42,048 nt of DNA from Candidatus Adlerbacteria bacterium RIFCSPHIGHO2_12_FULL_53_18 (GTDB lineage: Bacteria > Patescibacteriota > Minisyncoccia > Phycocordibacterales > SBAW01), in NCBI GenBank assembly GCA_001775475.1, contig MEWW01000003.1:1-42048 (forward strand), in the 5' to 3' direction. Position numbers and translations under genes: made by a program. Below the pieces are notes generated by a model, which saw nothing but the letters and a program-made list of their open reading frames with translations, made no database searches and had not been told where the DNA came from. This document shows, piece after piece, positions 17,068 to 27,264 of this stretch (position 1 is its first letter; every line of letters begins with the position of its first letter).

Positions 17068-18450
17068 ATGCTTCTTTATGAGACGGCGCGGGTTCTGGAG
17101 GACAAGCTGTGGAAGATGTCCTTCAACTCTATTTGGCTGTCCTTTTTACTTTTTCCGCTCCTCGGACTCTTTGTATGGGCGGTTGACCCCAGCGCATTTT
17201 ATGCTTTTTTTACGGCACTTGCGGTGTTTTCACCCCTGTGGCTTCCGGTCTTCATCTTTTCGTACCTCTGGACCTCCTGGATACATTACGTGCGCCACGT
17301 ATACTGGTTTAATACCGAATGGGTACTACTTGAAATACAACTCCCACCCGAGGTGGAGAAGTCGCCGTTGGCGATTGAGCTATTTTTGAACTCGCTCTTT
17401 CACACGGGGTCGGAGACGACTTTTCTTCACCGCGTCTGGCAAGGCCGTTTCCGCAACACATGGTCCTTGGAGATTGCTTCCTTAGAAGGCCGCATCGGCT
17501 TTTACGTCTACGGGCGCAAGGCATGGCAGAGCGCCATGGAGGGGCGCATCTACGGGCAGTTTCCCGAGGCGAAGATCGCGGAAGTTGAAGACTATGTTTC
17601 GAAAATCCCCTACAATAACGAAGAGTACGATATGTGGTGCGGCGAGTACGGCAAGCAAGAACCGCAGGCCGCGCCTATAAAGATATGGGAAGAGTTTGGG
17701 CTTGGCGAAGACCTCGATGAGCCCAAGAGCCGCACCGACCCCCTGACCAACATGCTCGAGGTCTTCAGTAACATGGGGAAGGACGAGTACGTCTGGATGC
17801 AGATTATTATGCGCGCCCATGCCAAGGAAGACTGGTTCGGACTCTATCGATTTGGAGATTCGTTAAAAAAGAATGCGAAGGAACATATAAACGGTATTGT
17901 TACCGAGGCCGCAGAGCGGGCTAAGCATATTGCTGAGCACGAGCTCAAGGTCGAGGATAAGGGGCAGGTGGCCCAAATAGTGGGCCGCGGCATGACCATG
18001 CTCACCGAGGAGGAAAAAGAAAAGATAAAGGCGATTGAGCGCAACCTGGGGAAGTTTGTGTACGAGTGCGGTGTCAGAGTAGTCTACGTCGCCAAAAAGG
18101 AGGTGTATAAGGGCATCACGGGCGCGTTTCTGTTCAGGGCGTTTGATGCGTACAAGGGGCCGTTTAACCAGCTCAAAGGGATACCAGGCCGCGGCATGAT
18201 AGGCTTTGACTATCCATGGGAAGACCCACTCGGCTTCCGGCGACCGCGGCTCAAAAATCTCTTTTACTTCCACTCCAAGCATCGGGCTTACTTTTACGTG
18301 CCGTACGACCAGGTGCCGGTCTTTCTCTCCGTGGAAGAGCTTGCGACTATCTGGCATTTTCCTTCGACGGGTGTTGATACTCCGGGGCTTAACCGCGTTG
18401 CCGCAAAGGTCTCTGAGGGTCCTGCAAATCTCCCTGGCCTCCCTCACTAG
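17068..18450 (+). CDS. conserved CPR-type membrane-anchored hypothetical protein
   Basis: Two N-terminal TM helices, long soluble domain, 460 aa. Confidence 0.7.
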   Translation: MLLYETARVLEDKLWKMSFNSIWLSFLLFPLLGLFVWAVDPSAFYAFFTALAVFSPLWLPVFIFSYLWTSWIHYVRHVYWFNTEWVLLEIQLPPEVEKSPLAIELFLNSLFHTGSETTFLHRVWQGRFRNTWSLEIASLEGRIGFYVYGRKAWQSAMEGRIYGQFPEAKIAEVEDYVSKIPYNNEEYDMWCGEYGKQEPQAAPIKIWEEFGLGEDLDEPKSRTDPLTNMLEVFSNMGKDEYVWMQIIMRAHAKEDWFGLYRFGDSLKKNAKEHINGIVTEAAERAKHIAEHELKVEDKGQVAQIVGRGMTMLTEEEKEKIKAIERNLGKFVYECGVRVVYVAKKEVYKGITGAFLFRAFDAYKGPFNQLKGIPGRGMIGFDYPWEDPLGFRRPRLKNLFYFHSKHRAYFYVPYDQVPVFLSVEELATIWHFPSTGVDTPGLNRVAAKVSEGPANLPGLPH

Positions 18451-18456
18451 AGCTCT

Positions 18457-19443
18457 ATGATACGCAGATTATTCAGACGCATAAAAAACACGTTACGCAG
18501 AAAACGCACGACGGGCTGGGCGTTGGCCGCTCTACTTCCCTGTATGCTTCTTTATGGGGTGTTTTTTGCTCCGCCGTTCTCGTTTCCGATAGACTCTTAT
18601 GTACGCCTGACACAGGGGAGTGCGGCTAAAGACGTCGCGGAACATCTCAAGGACAGAAACATCATACGTTCTACATTTATGTTTGAAGCGGCCCTTCGTT
18701 GGTACGGCGACACCAGCATCATTGCGGGCGAGTACTACTTAACCGGAAGGCAAGGGGTGTTTACGATTGCGCGGCGCATCACTAGCGGCGACTTTGACGT
18801 CGAGCCCATAAAAATAACCGTTCCTGAAGGTACCTCGGTGCGGGGTATCACGGCACTTCTCTCTGCAGTGCCCGACTTCGACTCGGAAGCTTTTTACGAG
18901 ATTGCGAAGGACAAAGAGGGAAGACTTTTTCCCGACACGTACTTTATCCTTCCTGGCGAGGACCCGACGCTGGTGCTGAAGCGGTTTGAAGACAATTTTG
19001 CAAAACAAACTTCCCAGGCACAGGTGGCGCTGGCCGTCTCCGCGTTCGGAAGGCCAATGGAGGAGGTCATAGTTATGGCTTCGTTGCTTGAAAAAGAGGC
19101 GAACAACTCGCATGACCGGCGACTTATCGCGGGGATACTTTGGAGCCGCATCGAACTCAGCATCCCCTTGCAAGTGGATGCGGTATTTCCTTACCTCATA
19201 GGCAAGGGGTCGCGTAACTTAACTAAGGCAGACCTCCAGACCGACTCGCCCTACAACACCTATGTCAACAAAGGTTTGCCGCCGGGCCCTATCACCAACC
19301 CAGGGCTCAGTGCTATACTAGATGCTGTAACTCCGACAGAGACCGACTATCTGTTTTACCTCGCTGACCGAGGCGGCACGACCTACTACAGCGTTACCTA
19401 CGAACAGCATCTGCGCAACCGCGCAAAGCATCTGGGCAGTTAA
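18457..19443 (+). CDS. mltG: endolytic murein transglycosylase
   Basis: ITVPEGTSVRGITALL, LFPDTYFI, VIVMASLLEKEANNSHDRRLIAGILWSRI, SPYNTYVNKGLPPGPITNPG. Confidence 0.93.
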   Translation: MIRRLFRRIKNTLRRKRTTGWALAALLPCMLLYGVFFAPPFSFPIDSYVRLTQGSAAKDVAEHLKDRNIIRSTFMFEAALRWYGDTSIIAGEYYLTGRQGVFTIARRITSGDFDVEPIKITVPEGTSVRGITALLSAVPDFDSEAFYEIAKDKEGRLFPDTYFILPGEDPTLVLKRFEDNFAKQTSQAQVALAVSAFGRPMEEVIVMASLLEKEANNSHDRRLIAGILWSRIELSIPLQVDAVFPYLIGKGSRNLTKADLQTDSPYNTYVNKGLPPGPITNPGLSAILDAVTPTETDYLFYLADRGGTTYYSVTYEQHLRNRAKHLGS

Positions 19444-19461
19444 TGGTATACTTGTAACTCT

Positions 19462-20079
19462 ATGGTCAATCCTCAACTTTTGCAGTACGTACGCGCGCAG
19501 CGCGCGGCAGGCGTTTCAAAAGAAGATGTTATCAAGGCACTCGGCGGCGGCGGCTGGAGTGCCACAGACGCGCAGGAAGCCTTTGCCGCTATCGAGGCAC
19601 CTCCTCCGCCCCCTGCAGCTCCTCGTCCGGCACCGCTTCCCCCCGTTACTCCCGCTCCGATACAGCCGCGTCCAGCGCCGATTGCCACCGCTGTTCCACA
19701 GCCGGCCGCTATGACCATGCGGCCCCAACCAACGGCAGTAGTTCAACCCCGACCTTCCTATGCGCCGCAGCCGCGCCGACGTTCAAGATGGCCGTGGGTG
19801 CTTCTTTTCCTTATTATCTTTTTTGTCCTTGGCATGAGTGCAGGCGCGTATGCTGCGGTTACCAATGAATGGTTTAACTCGCTTGTTGCGGGTATGGCAG
19901 GCGTTGAACCTATACAGGATGCCGCGGAGTCTATGATGCAGGTAGCAAATGAGGGAGATACAGGCGGATTTCTTGAAGTAAGTACGGACCCGTTTGACAC
20001 AACGCCCTCTGGGGAAGAAAATAGCACCTCAACCGCCACCACCACAGCAACTACTACATCCACTACGGGAGCGGAGTAA
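19462..20079 (+). CDS. proline-rich single-TM protein
   Basis: N-terminal helical domain, Pro-rich linker, TM WPWVLLFLIIFFVLGMSAGAYA, Thr/Ser-rich C-terminus. Confidence 0.65.
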   Translation: MVNPQLLQYVRAQRAAGVSKEDVIKALGGGGWSATDAQEAFAAIEAPPPPPAAPRPAPLPPVTPAPIQPRPAPIATAVPQPAAMTMRPQPTAVVQPRPSYAPQPRRRSRWPWVLLFLIIFFVLGMSAGAYAAVTNEWFNSLVAGMAGVEPIQDAAESMMQVANEGDTGGFLEVSTDPFDTTPSGEENSTSTATTTATTTSTTGAE

Positions 20080-20085
20080 ACGTCC

Positions 20086-21126
20086 ATGAAGAACAGAAAA
20101 GTTTTTGTAGGCCTCTCCGGAGGCGTTGATTCCGCCGTGTCTGCGGCTTTGTTGAAGCACGAAGGTTACGATGTAACCGGCGTATTTATAACTATTGCAC
20201 TGCCGGGCTACCCGTGTCCGGCCGCGGAAGACCGGGTTGAGGCGATGCGAGTGGCGGCACACCTCGACATTCCTTTTTTGGAGGTTAACTTGTCGAAAGA
20301 GTACGAGCAGGAAGTGTTTAGACCGTCGATAGAGGAGTGGCAGCGGGGCAGAACACCAAACCCCGATACACTCTGCAATGAAAAGATTAAGTTCGGTATC
20401 TTTTTTGATTGGTGTGTGGAAAAGGGTGCCGACTTTGTTGCAACCGGCCATTATGCCAGGTTTTCATATCATCTTAAGACAGCAGTAGACTCAGAAAAAG
20501 ACCAAACGTATTTTCTCTGGGCGGTGTCGGAAAAAAAACTGCAAAAGACGCTATTTCCTGTCGGAGGTATGCAAAAAAGCGAGGTACGGGCGCTTGCAAA
20601 AAAGTTCGGCCTACCCGTAGCCCTGCGCAAGGACAGCCAGGGCCTTTGCTTTTTGGGCCCCATTAGCCTTGAAGATATGATTGAGCACGAGGTCCCTCAA
20701 ACACGAGGCGACGTGCTCAGCAAGAGCGGCGAGGTTATAGGTACGCACAAGGGCGTGGCACACTATACGCTTGGCCAGCGGCACGGGTTTGATTTGCAGT
20801 CGACAAAAGCGCACACCTCGCCGCATTTTGTAATTGCAAAAGATATACAGGCAAACACTATCACTGTTTCGACGAGCCGTGTGCCACGAGGTAAGACAAA
20901 CACTATCGTTACGCTTAAAGAAATTAATTTTATTGGCGAAGTATCAGATGGACTATGTATGGCTCGCTATCGCTATCGCCAAACGCTTATCCCAGCAATG
21001 CTCATGAATGGAACGAAGGTGGTGCTCGACGAGCCTCACTTCGTGCCGGAGGGACAGTCACTGGTGCTATATCGGGGCGACCGGTGTCTTGGCGGCGGGG
21101 TAGTAGAAAGTGCTACACTAACGTAA
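20086..21126 (+). CDS. mnmA: tRNA-specific 2-thiouridylase MnmA
   Basis: VFVGLSGGVDSAVSAALLK, TPNPDTLCNEKIKFG, ATGHYAR, DSQGLCF. Confidence 0.95.
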   Translation: MKNRKVFVGLSGGVDSAVSAALLKHEGYDVTGVFITIALPGYPCPAAEDRVEAMRVAAHLDIPFLEVNLSKEYEQEVFRPSIEEWQRGRTPNPDTLCNEKIKFGIFFDWCVEKGADFVATGHYARFSYHLKTAVDSEKDQTYFLWAVSEKKLQKTLFPVGGMQKSEVRALAKKFGLPVALRKDSQGLCFLGPISLEDMIEHEVPQTRGDVLSKSGEVIGTHKGVAHYTLGQRHGFDLQSTKAHTSPHFVIAKDIQANTITVSTSRVPRGKTNTIVTLKEINFIGEVSDGLCMARYRYRQTLIPAMLMNGTKVVLDEPHFVPEGQSLVLYRGDRCLGGGVVESATLT

Positions 21127-21929
21127 TGCTGATAGCCAAAGCCGACGGCACGACGGAGGAATTTGAGCCGGAAAAGCTCATATCGTCGCTCCGGCGTGCC
21201 GGCGCCAAGGACCTGGTTGCCAGACAGATTACTGAGGATATCGAGCGGGAGCTGTGGGACGGTATGTCGACCGAAGAAATTTACGCGCGGGCATTTGAGC
21301 GACTGCGCGAAGGTCGGCACGACATTGCGGCGCGCTACTCACTCAAACGCGCAGTACTCGACTTCGGGCCGTCCGGATTTCCGTTTGAAGACTATATAAG
21401 CGAACTTTTTCGTGCCGAAGGGCATGAGGTCGCGGTCAGAAAAATAATTAAAGGTAAGTGCGTTGAACATGAGGTAGACGTGGTTGTAAACGATCCTGAA
21501 GGCACGCTCTACGTTGAAGCAAAATTTCATAACGCTGCGGGGTTTAAAAGCGACCTAAAAATCGTACTGTACGTGCAGGCGCGCATCGACGACATCGGTA
21601 CCGGCCGCGGGATGGTCGTTACAAACACGAAGTTTACGGACAAGGCCGTAGAATATTCCTCATGCAAGGGCCTTGAGCTCCTCGGCTGGGATTATCCCCA
21701 GGGTGCTACGCTCCACGACCGGATAGACAAGGCGAGGCTCTACCCCGTAACCGCGCTCACCATGCTCTCACGTAGCGAAAAAACGGCTCTGCTCAGCCAG
21801 CAAATGGTCCTCTGTAACGCACTGCCGGGGAAACCAAGCGCACTAACCCGCGCTGGCATCACCGGCAAAAAAGCCGATCGCGTGCTTGAAGAAGTGGGGG
21901 CGTTGTGCGTGCCGGGTAAGGGGGTATGA
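21126..21929 (+). CDS. ATP-cone plus Mrr-like restriction endonuclease domain protein
   Basis: MLIAKADGTTEEFEPEKLISSLRRAGA (ATP-cone) plus HEVDVVV..LYVEAKFHN (PD-ExK); start overlaps mnmA stop (TAATG). Confidence 0.8.
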   Translation: MLIAKADGTTEEFEPEKLISSLRRAGAKDLVARQITEDIERELWDGMSTEEIYARAFERLREGRHDIAARYSLKRAVLDFGPSGFPFEDYISELFRAEGHEVAVRKIIKGKCVEHEVDVVVNDPEGTLYVEAKFHNAAGFKSDLKIVLYVQARIDDIGTGRGMVVTNTKFTDKAVEYSSCKGLELLGWDYPQGATLHDRIDKARLYPVTALTMLSRSEKTALLSQQMVLCNALPGKPSALTRAGITGKKADRVLEEVGALCVPGKGV

Positions 21930-21971
21930 TGTACTCAGGTCTAATTATTTACCTTTTTATGAGAGACAGAT

Positions 21972-22694
21972 ATGGCGGAAAACAACTCGGGACAGTCAGG
22001 GACTCAGGGCAGCAGTCAGAATAATAGTTCAAGACAGTCAGGACTTTCGTGGTCTCAGCCAAGCAGTGTTGCAAAGCCGGTTCAGACAGGAACGTCAGGA
22101 ACAGCAAGTGCGCCAAAAATTACTCCGACATTGAAGCCTGCTGCATCTGCAGCAGCCACTGGGCAAGGAAGCAGCCGCAGAACGTTTTTGCTTTTTGTAG
22201 GCGGTGTGGTGGTAGGCGGACTCTTGGCGTGGAGCTGGTTTTCTCTAACGCCAGCGGAGACGGGGAGTGAAGAGGACGTTACCCCCGCGGCTGGAGAAGG
22301 GGCGGAAAATGCGGGCTCACAAAACTCGGGCACCAATACCGGCAGTCCTAGTGCGCTTCCCGGTTCAACTATCGGTAACGAAGCGCTAGTGATTCCTTCG
22401 CCGCAGGATGCGGGCCTCTCAGTCATGGTAACAAGTGCAAGCGTCACCTCGCCCACGTGGGTTGTGGTGTATGAGTCGCAAAATGGGATCAGAGGCAATG
22501 CACTCGGTGCCGCACTTTTCTTTCCCGGCGGCGGCGCCAAAACGATTAACCTCTTGCGCACTACCACACCGGCAAGAACGTACTTTGTGGGCAGACATGT
22601 CGACAACGGCGACAAGCAGTTCTCTCTTACGAACGATAAAGCAGTTGTGAATGCAGCCGGCAACCCTGTGTACGTCGAGTTTAAGACGCGTTAA
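21972..22694 (+). CDS. membrane-anchored protein with DUF7282-like domain
   Basis: S/Q/N-rich N-terminus, TM TFLLFVGGVVVGGLLAWSWF, C-terminal beta domain. Confidence 0.55.
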   Translation: MAENNSGQSGTQGSSQNNSSRQSGLSWSQPSSVAKPVQTGTSGTASAPKITPTLKPAASAAATGQGSSRRTFLLFVGGVVVGGLLAWSWFSLTPAETGSEEDVTPAAGEGAENAGSQNSGTNTGSPSALPGSTIGNEALVIPSPQDAGLSVMVTSASVTSPTWVVVYESQNGIRGNALGAALFFPGGGAKTINLLRTTTPARTYFVGRHVDNGDKQFSLTNDKAVVNAAGNPVYVEFKTR

Positions 22695-22729
22695 TCGCTT
22701 CGAAAAAATAAAAATGGTAGGATAGGCAG

Positions 22730-23587
22730 GTGAGTCAGTATTACCGCCCAAATCGCAACCCCGACCGCAACTACGGCGGCTCAAAATGGCGTCTCTCGAG
22801 GTCTAAAATCGCGCTGTTTTTAGAGTGTCCGCGCTGTTTTTACGTCGACAACAAACTCGGGGTCGCACGGCCGCCCGGGTTTCCGTTCAACCTCAACAGC
22901 GCAGTTGATGCACTGCTTAAAAAAGAGTTTGACGTGCATCGTACGAACGGCTCCGCGCACCCTCTGATGCAGGCTTATGGCGTTGACGCTAAACCCTTTG
23001 CGCACAAAGACCTTAATGTATGGCGCGAAAACTTCAAAGGAGTTGAGTGCAAGCACAAGGAAACCGAATTTACCGTCTCGGGTGCGGTTGACGATGTGTG
23101 GGTCAATAAACGGGGCGAGCTGATGGTTGTTGACTACAAATCCACCAGCAAAAGCGAAAAGATAGAGGCACTTGATCAAGACTGGCACGACAGCTACAAG
23201 CGCCAGATGGAAGTCTATCAGTGGCTCTTGCGACAGGTCGGGCACGACGTATCTGACACAGGTTACTTTGTGTATGCTAATGCCTCAAAAGACCGCGAGG
23301 CGTTTGACGGTAAGCTTGATTTTGAGGTAACACTCATTGCCTACACCGGCAACGCCGGCTGGGTAGAGCCTACGCTGCGCCAAATCAAAGCATGTTTGGA
23401 GAGTGGCGAGGTGCCCGCAAAGTCGGAAACGTGCGACTACTGCAACTATCGCGAAGCGGCAGGGAAAGAATTGTCGCGCTTTGCTTCTCCCGCTCGTGCG
23501 CTCCGGGGCGCTCGCCCAAGTCTTACACTCGCTTCGAGAAGCAAAGCGCTCAAAAAAGATGAAAAAGAACAAACGAGACTTTTCTGA
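22730..23587 (+). CDS. PD-(D/E)XK nuclease superfamily protein
   Basis: SKIALFLECPRCFYVDNKLG, VSGAVDDVW..GELMVVDYKST, QMEVYQWLL, C-terminal CDYCNY. Confidence 0.8.
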   Translation: MSQYYRPNRNPDRNYGGSKWRLSRSKIALFLECPRCFYVDNKLGVARPPGFPFNLNSAVDALLKKEFDVHRTNGSAHPLMQAYGVDAKPFAHKDLNVWRENFKGVECKHKETEFTVSGAVDDVWVNKRGELMVVDYKSTSKSEKIEALDQDWHDSYKRQMEVYQWLLRQVGHDVSDTGYFVYANASKDREAFDGKLDFEVTLIAYTGNAGWVEPTLRQIKACLESGEVPAKSETCDYCNYREAAGKELSRFASPARALRGARPSLTLASRSKALKKDEKEQTRLF

Positions 23588-23825
23588 CCGCGTATATTCG
23601 GTGGTGCGCAAGATACCGCGCGGCAAGGTCATGACCTATGCGGAGGTTGCCAAAGCGGCCGGTAAGCCGCACGCCTCGAGAGCCGTAGGTTATTGGATGT
23701 CTAAAAACTACAACCCGAAGATCCCGTGTCACCGAGTTATCAGGAGCGACGGCACTATTGGCGACTACAATCGCGGCGGCCCCAGCCGCAAGGCAGAGTT
23801 GTTGCTTATGGAGAGGAAAAGGTGA
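23559..23825 (+). CDS. MGMT/Ada-type O6-methylguanine-DNA methyltransferase domain protein
   Basis: VYSVVRKIPRGKVMTYAEVAKAAGKPHASRAVGYWM...IPCHRVIRSDG; ATG at 23559 overlaps the upstream gene. Confidence 0.85.
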   Translation: MKKNKRDFSDRVYSVVRKIPRGKVMTYAEVAKAAGKPHASRAVGYWMSKNYNPKIPCHRVIRSDGTIGDYNRGGPSRKAELLLMERKR

Positions 23826-23865
23826 TACGGTCTTCTTAGTCGTCCAAGCACGGAAGGACAGTCCG

Positions 23866-24321
23866 ATGGAAAACTTGGCCTTCTATGCGGTCAGGATCGT
23901 TGCGACACCACCCTACTTCTTGCTTTTCAAACCCTTGTGGTGGCTAAGCACCCCGGTCCGTCGGTATTTAAGATGGTTAGATACCATCATAATCTGGCGA
24001 GCACGGAGAGACATCACTCGCCGGCAATTTGTCCACAAGTTTGGACAGTGGTGGCTTGTGGGTGCACTTGTAGAACGTACAACTCGTACTTTCTACTACT
24101 GGTGGACGGGGCAAATCACTCTCAAAGACCTCTTGACCATAGATGTTTACGATCTGTGGAACTTAGTGGATGAGGAAATGATTGGCTTTATGATGTTTCT
24201 CCCTGGGGCGCTTCTCATAACCTCCTTCTTACGGTGGTGTTACCAGAGGGACGTACTTCTCAAATCCGCTATGAAAAGAATCGAAAATGTTCCAAAACCC
24301 AAGGATAAACAGAAAGGATAG
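23866..24321 (+). CDS. membrane-associated hypothetical protein
   Basis: MENLAFYAVRIVATPPYFLLFKPLWWL..; the longer upstream ORF extension overlaps the MGMT gene and is unlikely. Confidence 0.5.
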   Translation: MENLAFYAVRIVATPPYFLLFKPLWWLSTPVRRYLRWLDTIIIWRARRDITRRQFVHKFGQWWLVGALVERTTRTFYYWWTGQITLKDLLTIDVYDLWNLVDEEMIGFMMFLPGALLITSFLRWCYQRDVLLKSAMKRIENVPKPKDKQKG

Positions 24322-24370
24322 GCCGTCGCGGGAAACTGCGGCGGCCTAGATTCTTATATATACTTGCGGT

Positions 24371-25108
24371 ATGAACCCCGTTAGAGACTCAGATCCACAA
24401 GGAGACTTATTTAAAGAGCCGAAACCGGCCTCTAACGGGGTGAACGTTAAAATCCACCCTTCGTGGCACGAACATTTGAAGGAGGAGTTTGAAAAGCCCT
24501 ATTTTGAAGAGCTCGCCCAGTTTGTAAAAAAAGAATACGTAGATGAGGTGGTGTACCCACCACCTAAAGCGATTTTTAGAGCGTTTGACCTTGCGCCGTT
24601 TGACGAAGTAAAGGTCGTGATTTTGGGGCAGGACCCGTACCACGGCCCGCGCCAGGCCAACGGGCTTTGTTTTGCGGTTGAGGAGGGGGTGAGAGTGCCG
24701 CCCAGCCTTCAAAATATTTTTAAAGAGATAGAGGCAGAGTTTGGCCAGCCGCTTAAAAATAGGAGCGGTGACCTAACCCGCTGGGCTCAGCAGGGCGTGT
24801 TACTCCTTAATGCGACGCTTACGGTACGTGCGAGTCTTGCCGGCTCGCACCAACACAAGGGTTGGGAGGAGTTTACCGACGCAGCGATCGCGGCTCTTTC
24901 ACGCGAGCGCGAGAGCTTGGTCTTTATGCTGTGGGGCAACTATGCCAAGCAAAAGGGCGCGCATATCGACCGCTCCAAACATTTAGTATTGGAGTCTGCC
25001 CATCCGTCGCCCTTTGCGGCGCATAGTGGCTTTTTTGGCAACAATCACTTTAAAAAAGCAAACGAGTACTTAGTAGAGCACACCAAAGAGCCGATTGATT
25101 GGCTATAG
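24371..25108 (+). CDS. ung: uracil-DNA glycosylase
   Basis: VVILGQDPYHGPRQANGLCFAV, WAQQGVLLLNATLTV, SAHPSPFAAHSGFFG. Confidence 0.96.
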   Translation: MNPVRDSDPQGDLFKEPKPASNGVNVKIHPSWHEHLKEEFEKPYFEELAQFVKKEYVDEVVYPPPKAIFRAFDLAPFDEVKVVILGQDPYHGPRQANGLCFAVEEGVRVPPSLQNIFKEIEAEFGQPLKNRSGDLTRWAQQGVLLLNATLTVRASLAGSHQHKGWEEFTDAAIAALSRERESLVFMLWGNYAKQKGAHIDRSKHLVLESAHPSPFAAHSGFFGNNHFKKANEYLVEHTKEPIDWL

Positions 25109-25180
25109 GAACTTCACAAAACTCTTAGCTCCGGAGAGATGTACACGAGCCCTACTCCTCCGCCAAAAGTTTTGTTTCGT

Positions 25181-27148
25181 TTACCAGATATGCGCGCGGT
25201 TTTTTGGATCACGGTAGAGCTTATCTTTCTTGCTAACGCTATACGTCTCATAAAACGGCGTAAAGTGCGCGAGCGGCCCGTTGATGCGGCACTCAGGCGG
25301 AGAGTGCGGATCAGTTAAGGTGCGAGTCTTTATGCCCTCAGGCCTGTTTAACTCTCGTTCGGCTTGGGCAAAGCCTAGGAAGTAGCGTTGCTCAGGCGTA
25401 AGACCTCCAATCATTCTTCTTCCACTGTGCTGGAGATGCCGCTGGTATGCCTCATAACCAATCACGAGTCCGCCTAAGTCCGCAATATTTTCTCCTAAGG
25501 TAAGTTCGCCGTTTACGTGAACACCATCTGCAACCGTAAAGTCGTTATACTGTTTAACTAGCATCTTGCCCTTGGCTTCGAATTTCTTTTTGTCGGCTGC
25601 CGACCACCACGTTTTCATGTTGCCTTTGCCATCGAATTTTGCCCCCTGGTCGTCAAAGCCGTGCGTCATTTCGTGGCCGATGACTGCGCCGATGCCGCCG
25701 TAGTTAAACGCATCATCAGCAGAGAAGTTGAAAAACGGGGGCTGGAGGATTGCCGCAGGAAAGACGATCTCATTCATATTAAAGTTGCAGTAAGCATTTA
25801 CTGTCTGGGGGTACATGTGCCATTCTTCACGATCGATAGTCTTGCGCTTGAGCTTGCGCATTTCGCGGCGTCGTTCAAGCCCCGTGATACGCACGAGATT
25901 TCCAAAGTAATCCTCCGGCTTCACCGCGAGGCCTTTATAGCTCTTCCACTTGCGCGGATAGCCGATCTTGCGGTTCATCTTGCGCAGTTTTGCTACCGCC
26001 TTGCGCTTGGTGGCCGGGCTCATCCAGTCGAGGTTCTTAATACGCTCCTCGTACACCGCAAATAGGTCGCTCACCAGGGTATCCATTTTATGCTTCTTTG
26101 CTTGGTCGAAATATTTTTTTACGTAGATTTTACCAAGCGGCTCGCCAAGGGCGCCGTTTACCACCGCTAGCGTACGGCGCCACAGCCGCTTTATTTTTTT
26201 ACTTCCCGTAAGCACCTGAGAGAATTTGAAGTTGGCTTTAACGAAAGCTTCGGAGAGGAAGTTCGACGCATCATCGGCAAGATGCCACTCGAGATACACT
26301 TTCCAATCTTCTAGCGGGAGCTTGTGCAGCAACGAACCAACCACTTTAAGAAACTCTGGTTGGGCGGTGATTACATAAGGTACTTTCGGGATGCCGGCGC
26401 CCGTAAAATATGCTCGCCACTCTACCGTGGGTACATATTTTTGAAGCTGTGCCAGACTTTTTTTGTGATAGGTTTTTTCGGCATCGCGCGCATCAACTTT
26501 ATCCATCGAAGCTTCTGCCAGGAGAGTCTCAATGTTCATTACCTTCTCGGCCTTGGCGATCGCTTCTTTGGCGCTGTAACCAAGCAGGTCAAAGATCCGT
26601 ATCAGGTGGTCTACATACGCTTTGCGCACGCGCACAAACTCCGGCGCGTCTTTTAGGTAGTAGTCGCGGTCGGGGAGGCCAAGACCGCTTTGGTAGAGGT
26701 GAAGCACGTATTTTTTGCTGTTCTTGGCATCCTGGTCAACTGCCGCGCCCCATGGGACAGAGATACCCAGGCGGTGGAAGTATGCTATTGCAGCAAGCAG
26801 CTCTTTAGTATTGGAGATTCTGCTGACTTTCGCCCGCAACACATCGAGCGGCTTAGTGCCCAGCTTGTTACGCGCCTTCATATCCATGCCGGAACGATAG
26901 AAGTCGCCAACGAGCTGTTCCGGTGAGCCTTTTTTCGGGCTTCTATATGTTAAGAGCCCGTCTACAATCTTCTTGAGATTATTTTCCGCCTCGACACGCA
27001 AGATGACAAAGCTACCCCAGCGACTCTCGTCTGCAGGGATCTTATTTTTCTTGAGCCAGTCACCGTTCGCGTAGCGGTAAAAGTCATCCTGCGGCCGCAC
27101 CCGCTTGTTCATTGTTTTTAGGTCAAATCCACGTAATTTCTCTGCCAC
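25181..27148 (-). CDS. M13 family metallopeptidase (neprilysin/PepO-like)
   Basis: VIGHEMTHGFDDQGAKFDGKGN (HExxH), ENIADLGG, C-terminal NGPLAHFTPFYETYSV. Confidence 0.93.
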   Translation of the reverse strand: MAEKLRGFDLKTMNKRVRPQDDFYRYANGDWLKKNKIPADESRWGSFVILRVEAENNLKKIVDGLLTYRSPKKGSPEQLVGDFYRSGMDMKARNKLGTKPLDVLRAKVSRISNTKELLAAIAYFHRLGISVPWGAAVDQDAKNSKKYVLHLYQSGLGLPDRDYYLKDAPEFVRVRKAYVDHLIRIFDLLGYSAKEAIAKAEKVMNIETLLAEASMDKVDARDAEKTYHKKSLAQLQKYVPTVEWRAYFTGAGIPKVPYVITAQPEFLKVVGSLLHKLPLEDWKVYLEWHLADDASNFLSEAFVKANFKFSQVLTGSKKIKRLWRRTLAVVNGALGEPLGKIYVKKYFDQAKKHKMDTLVSDLFAVYEERIKNLDWMSPATKRKAVAKLRKMNRKIGYPRKWKSYKGLAVKPEDYFGNLVRITGLERRREMRKLKRKTIDREEWHMYPQTVNAYCNFNMNEIVFPAAILQPPFFNFSADDAFNYGGIGAVIGHEMTHGFDDQGAKFDGKGNMKTWWSAADKKKFEAKGKMLVKQYNDFTVADGVHVNGELTLGENIADLGGLVIGYEAYQRHLQHSGRRMIGGLTPEQRYFLGFAQAERELNRPEGIKTRTLTDPHSPPECRINGPLAHFTPFYETYSVSKKDKLYRDPKNRAHIW

Positions 27149-27194
27149 AGTTTCTATACCGTACAGGATTTTTGCACAGAAGGCTAACTATTAT

Positions 27195-27222
27195 TTGACA
27201 TATTACAATTATATACTATTAT
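27195..27222 (+). promoter_or_regulatory. sigma70-like promoter
   Basis: TTGACA (27195-27200), 16-bp spacer, TATTAT (27217-27222). Confidence 0.55.
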
Positions 27223-27264
27223 GTATACAGCTAGGTCGTCACATCTTGGAGCGGGAGGCCCCCC

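Noticed and set aside
24549-24568. 8-bp inverted repeat AGGTGGTG-TACC-CACCACCT in ung
   Set aside because: Stems of 8 bp are expected several times by chance in this window.
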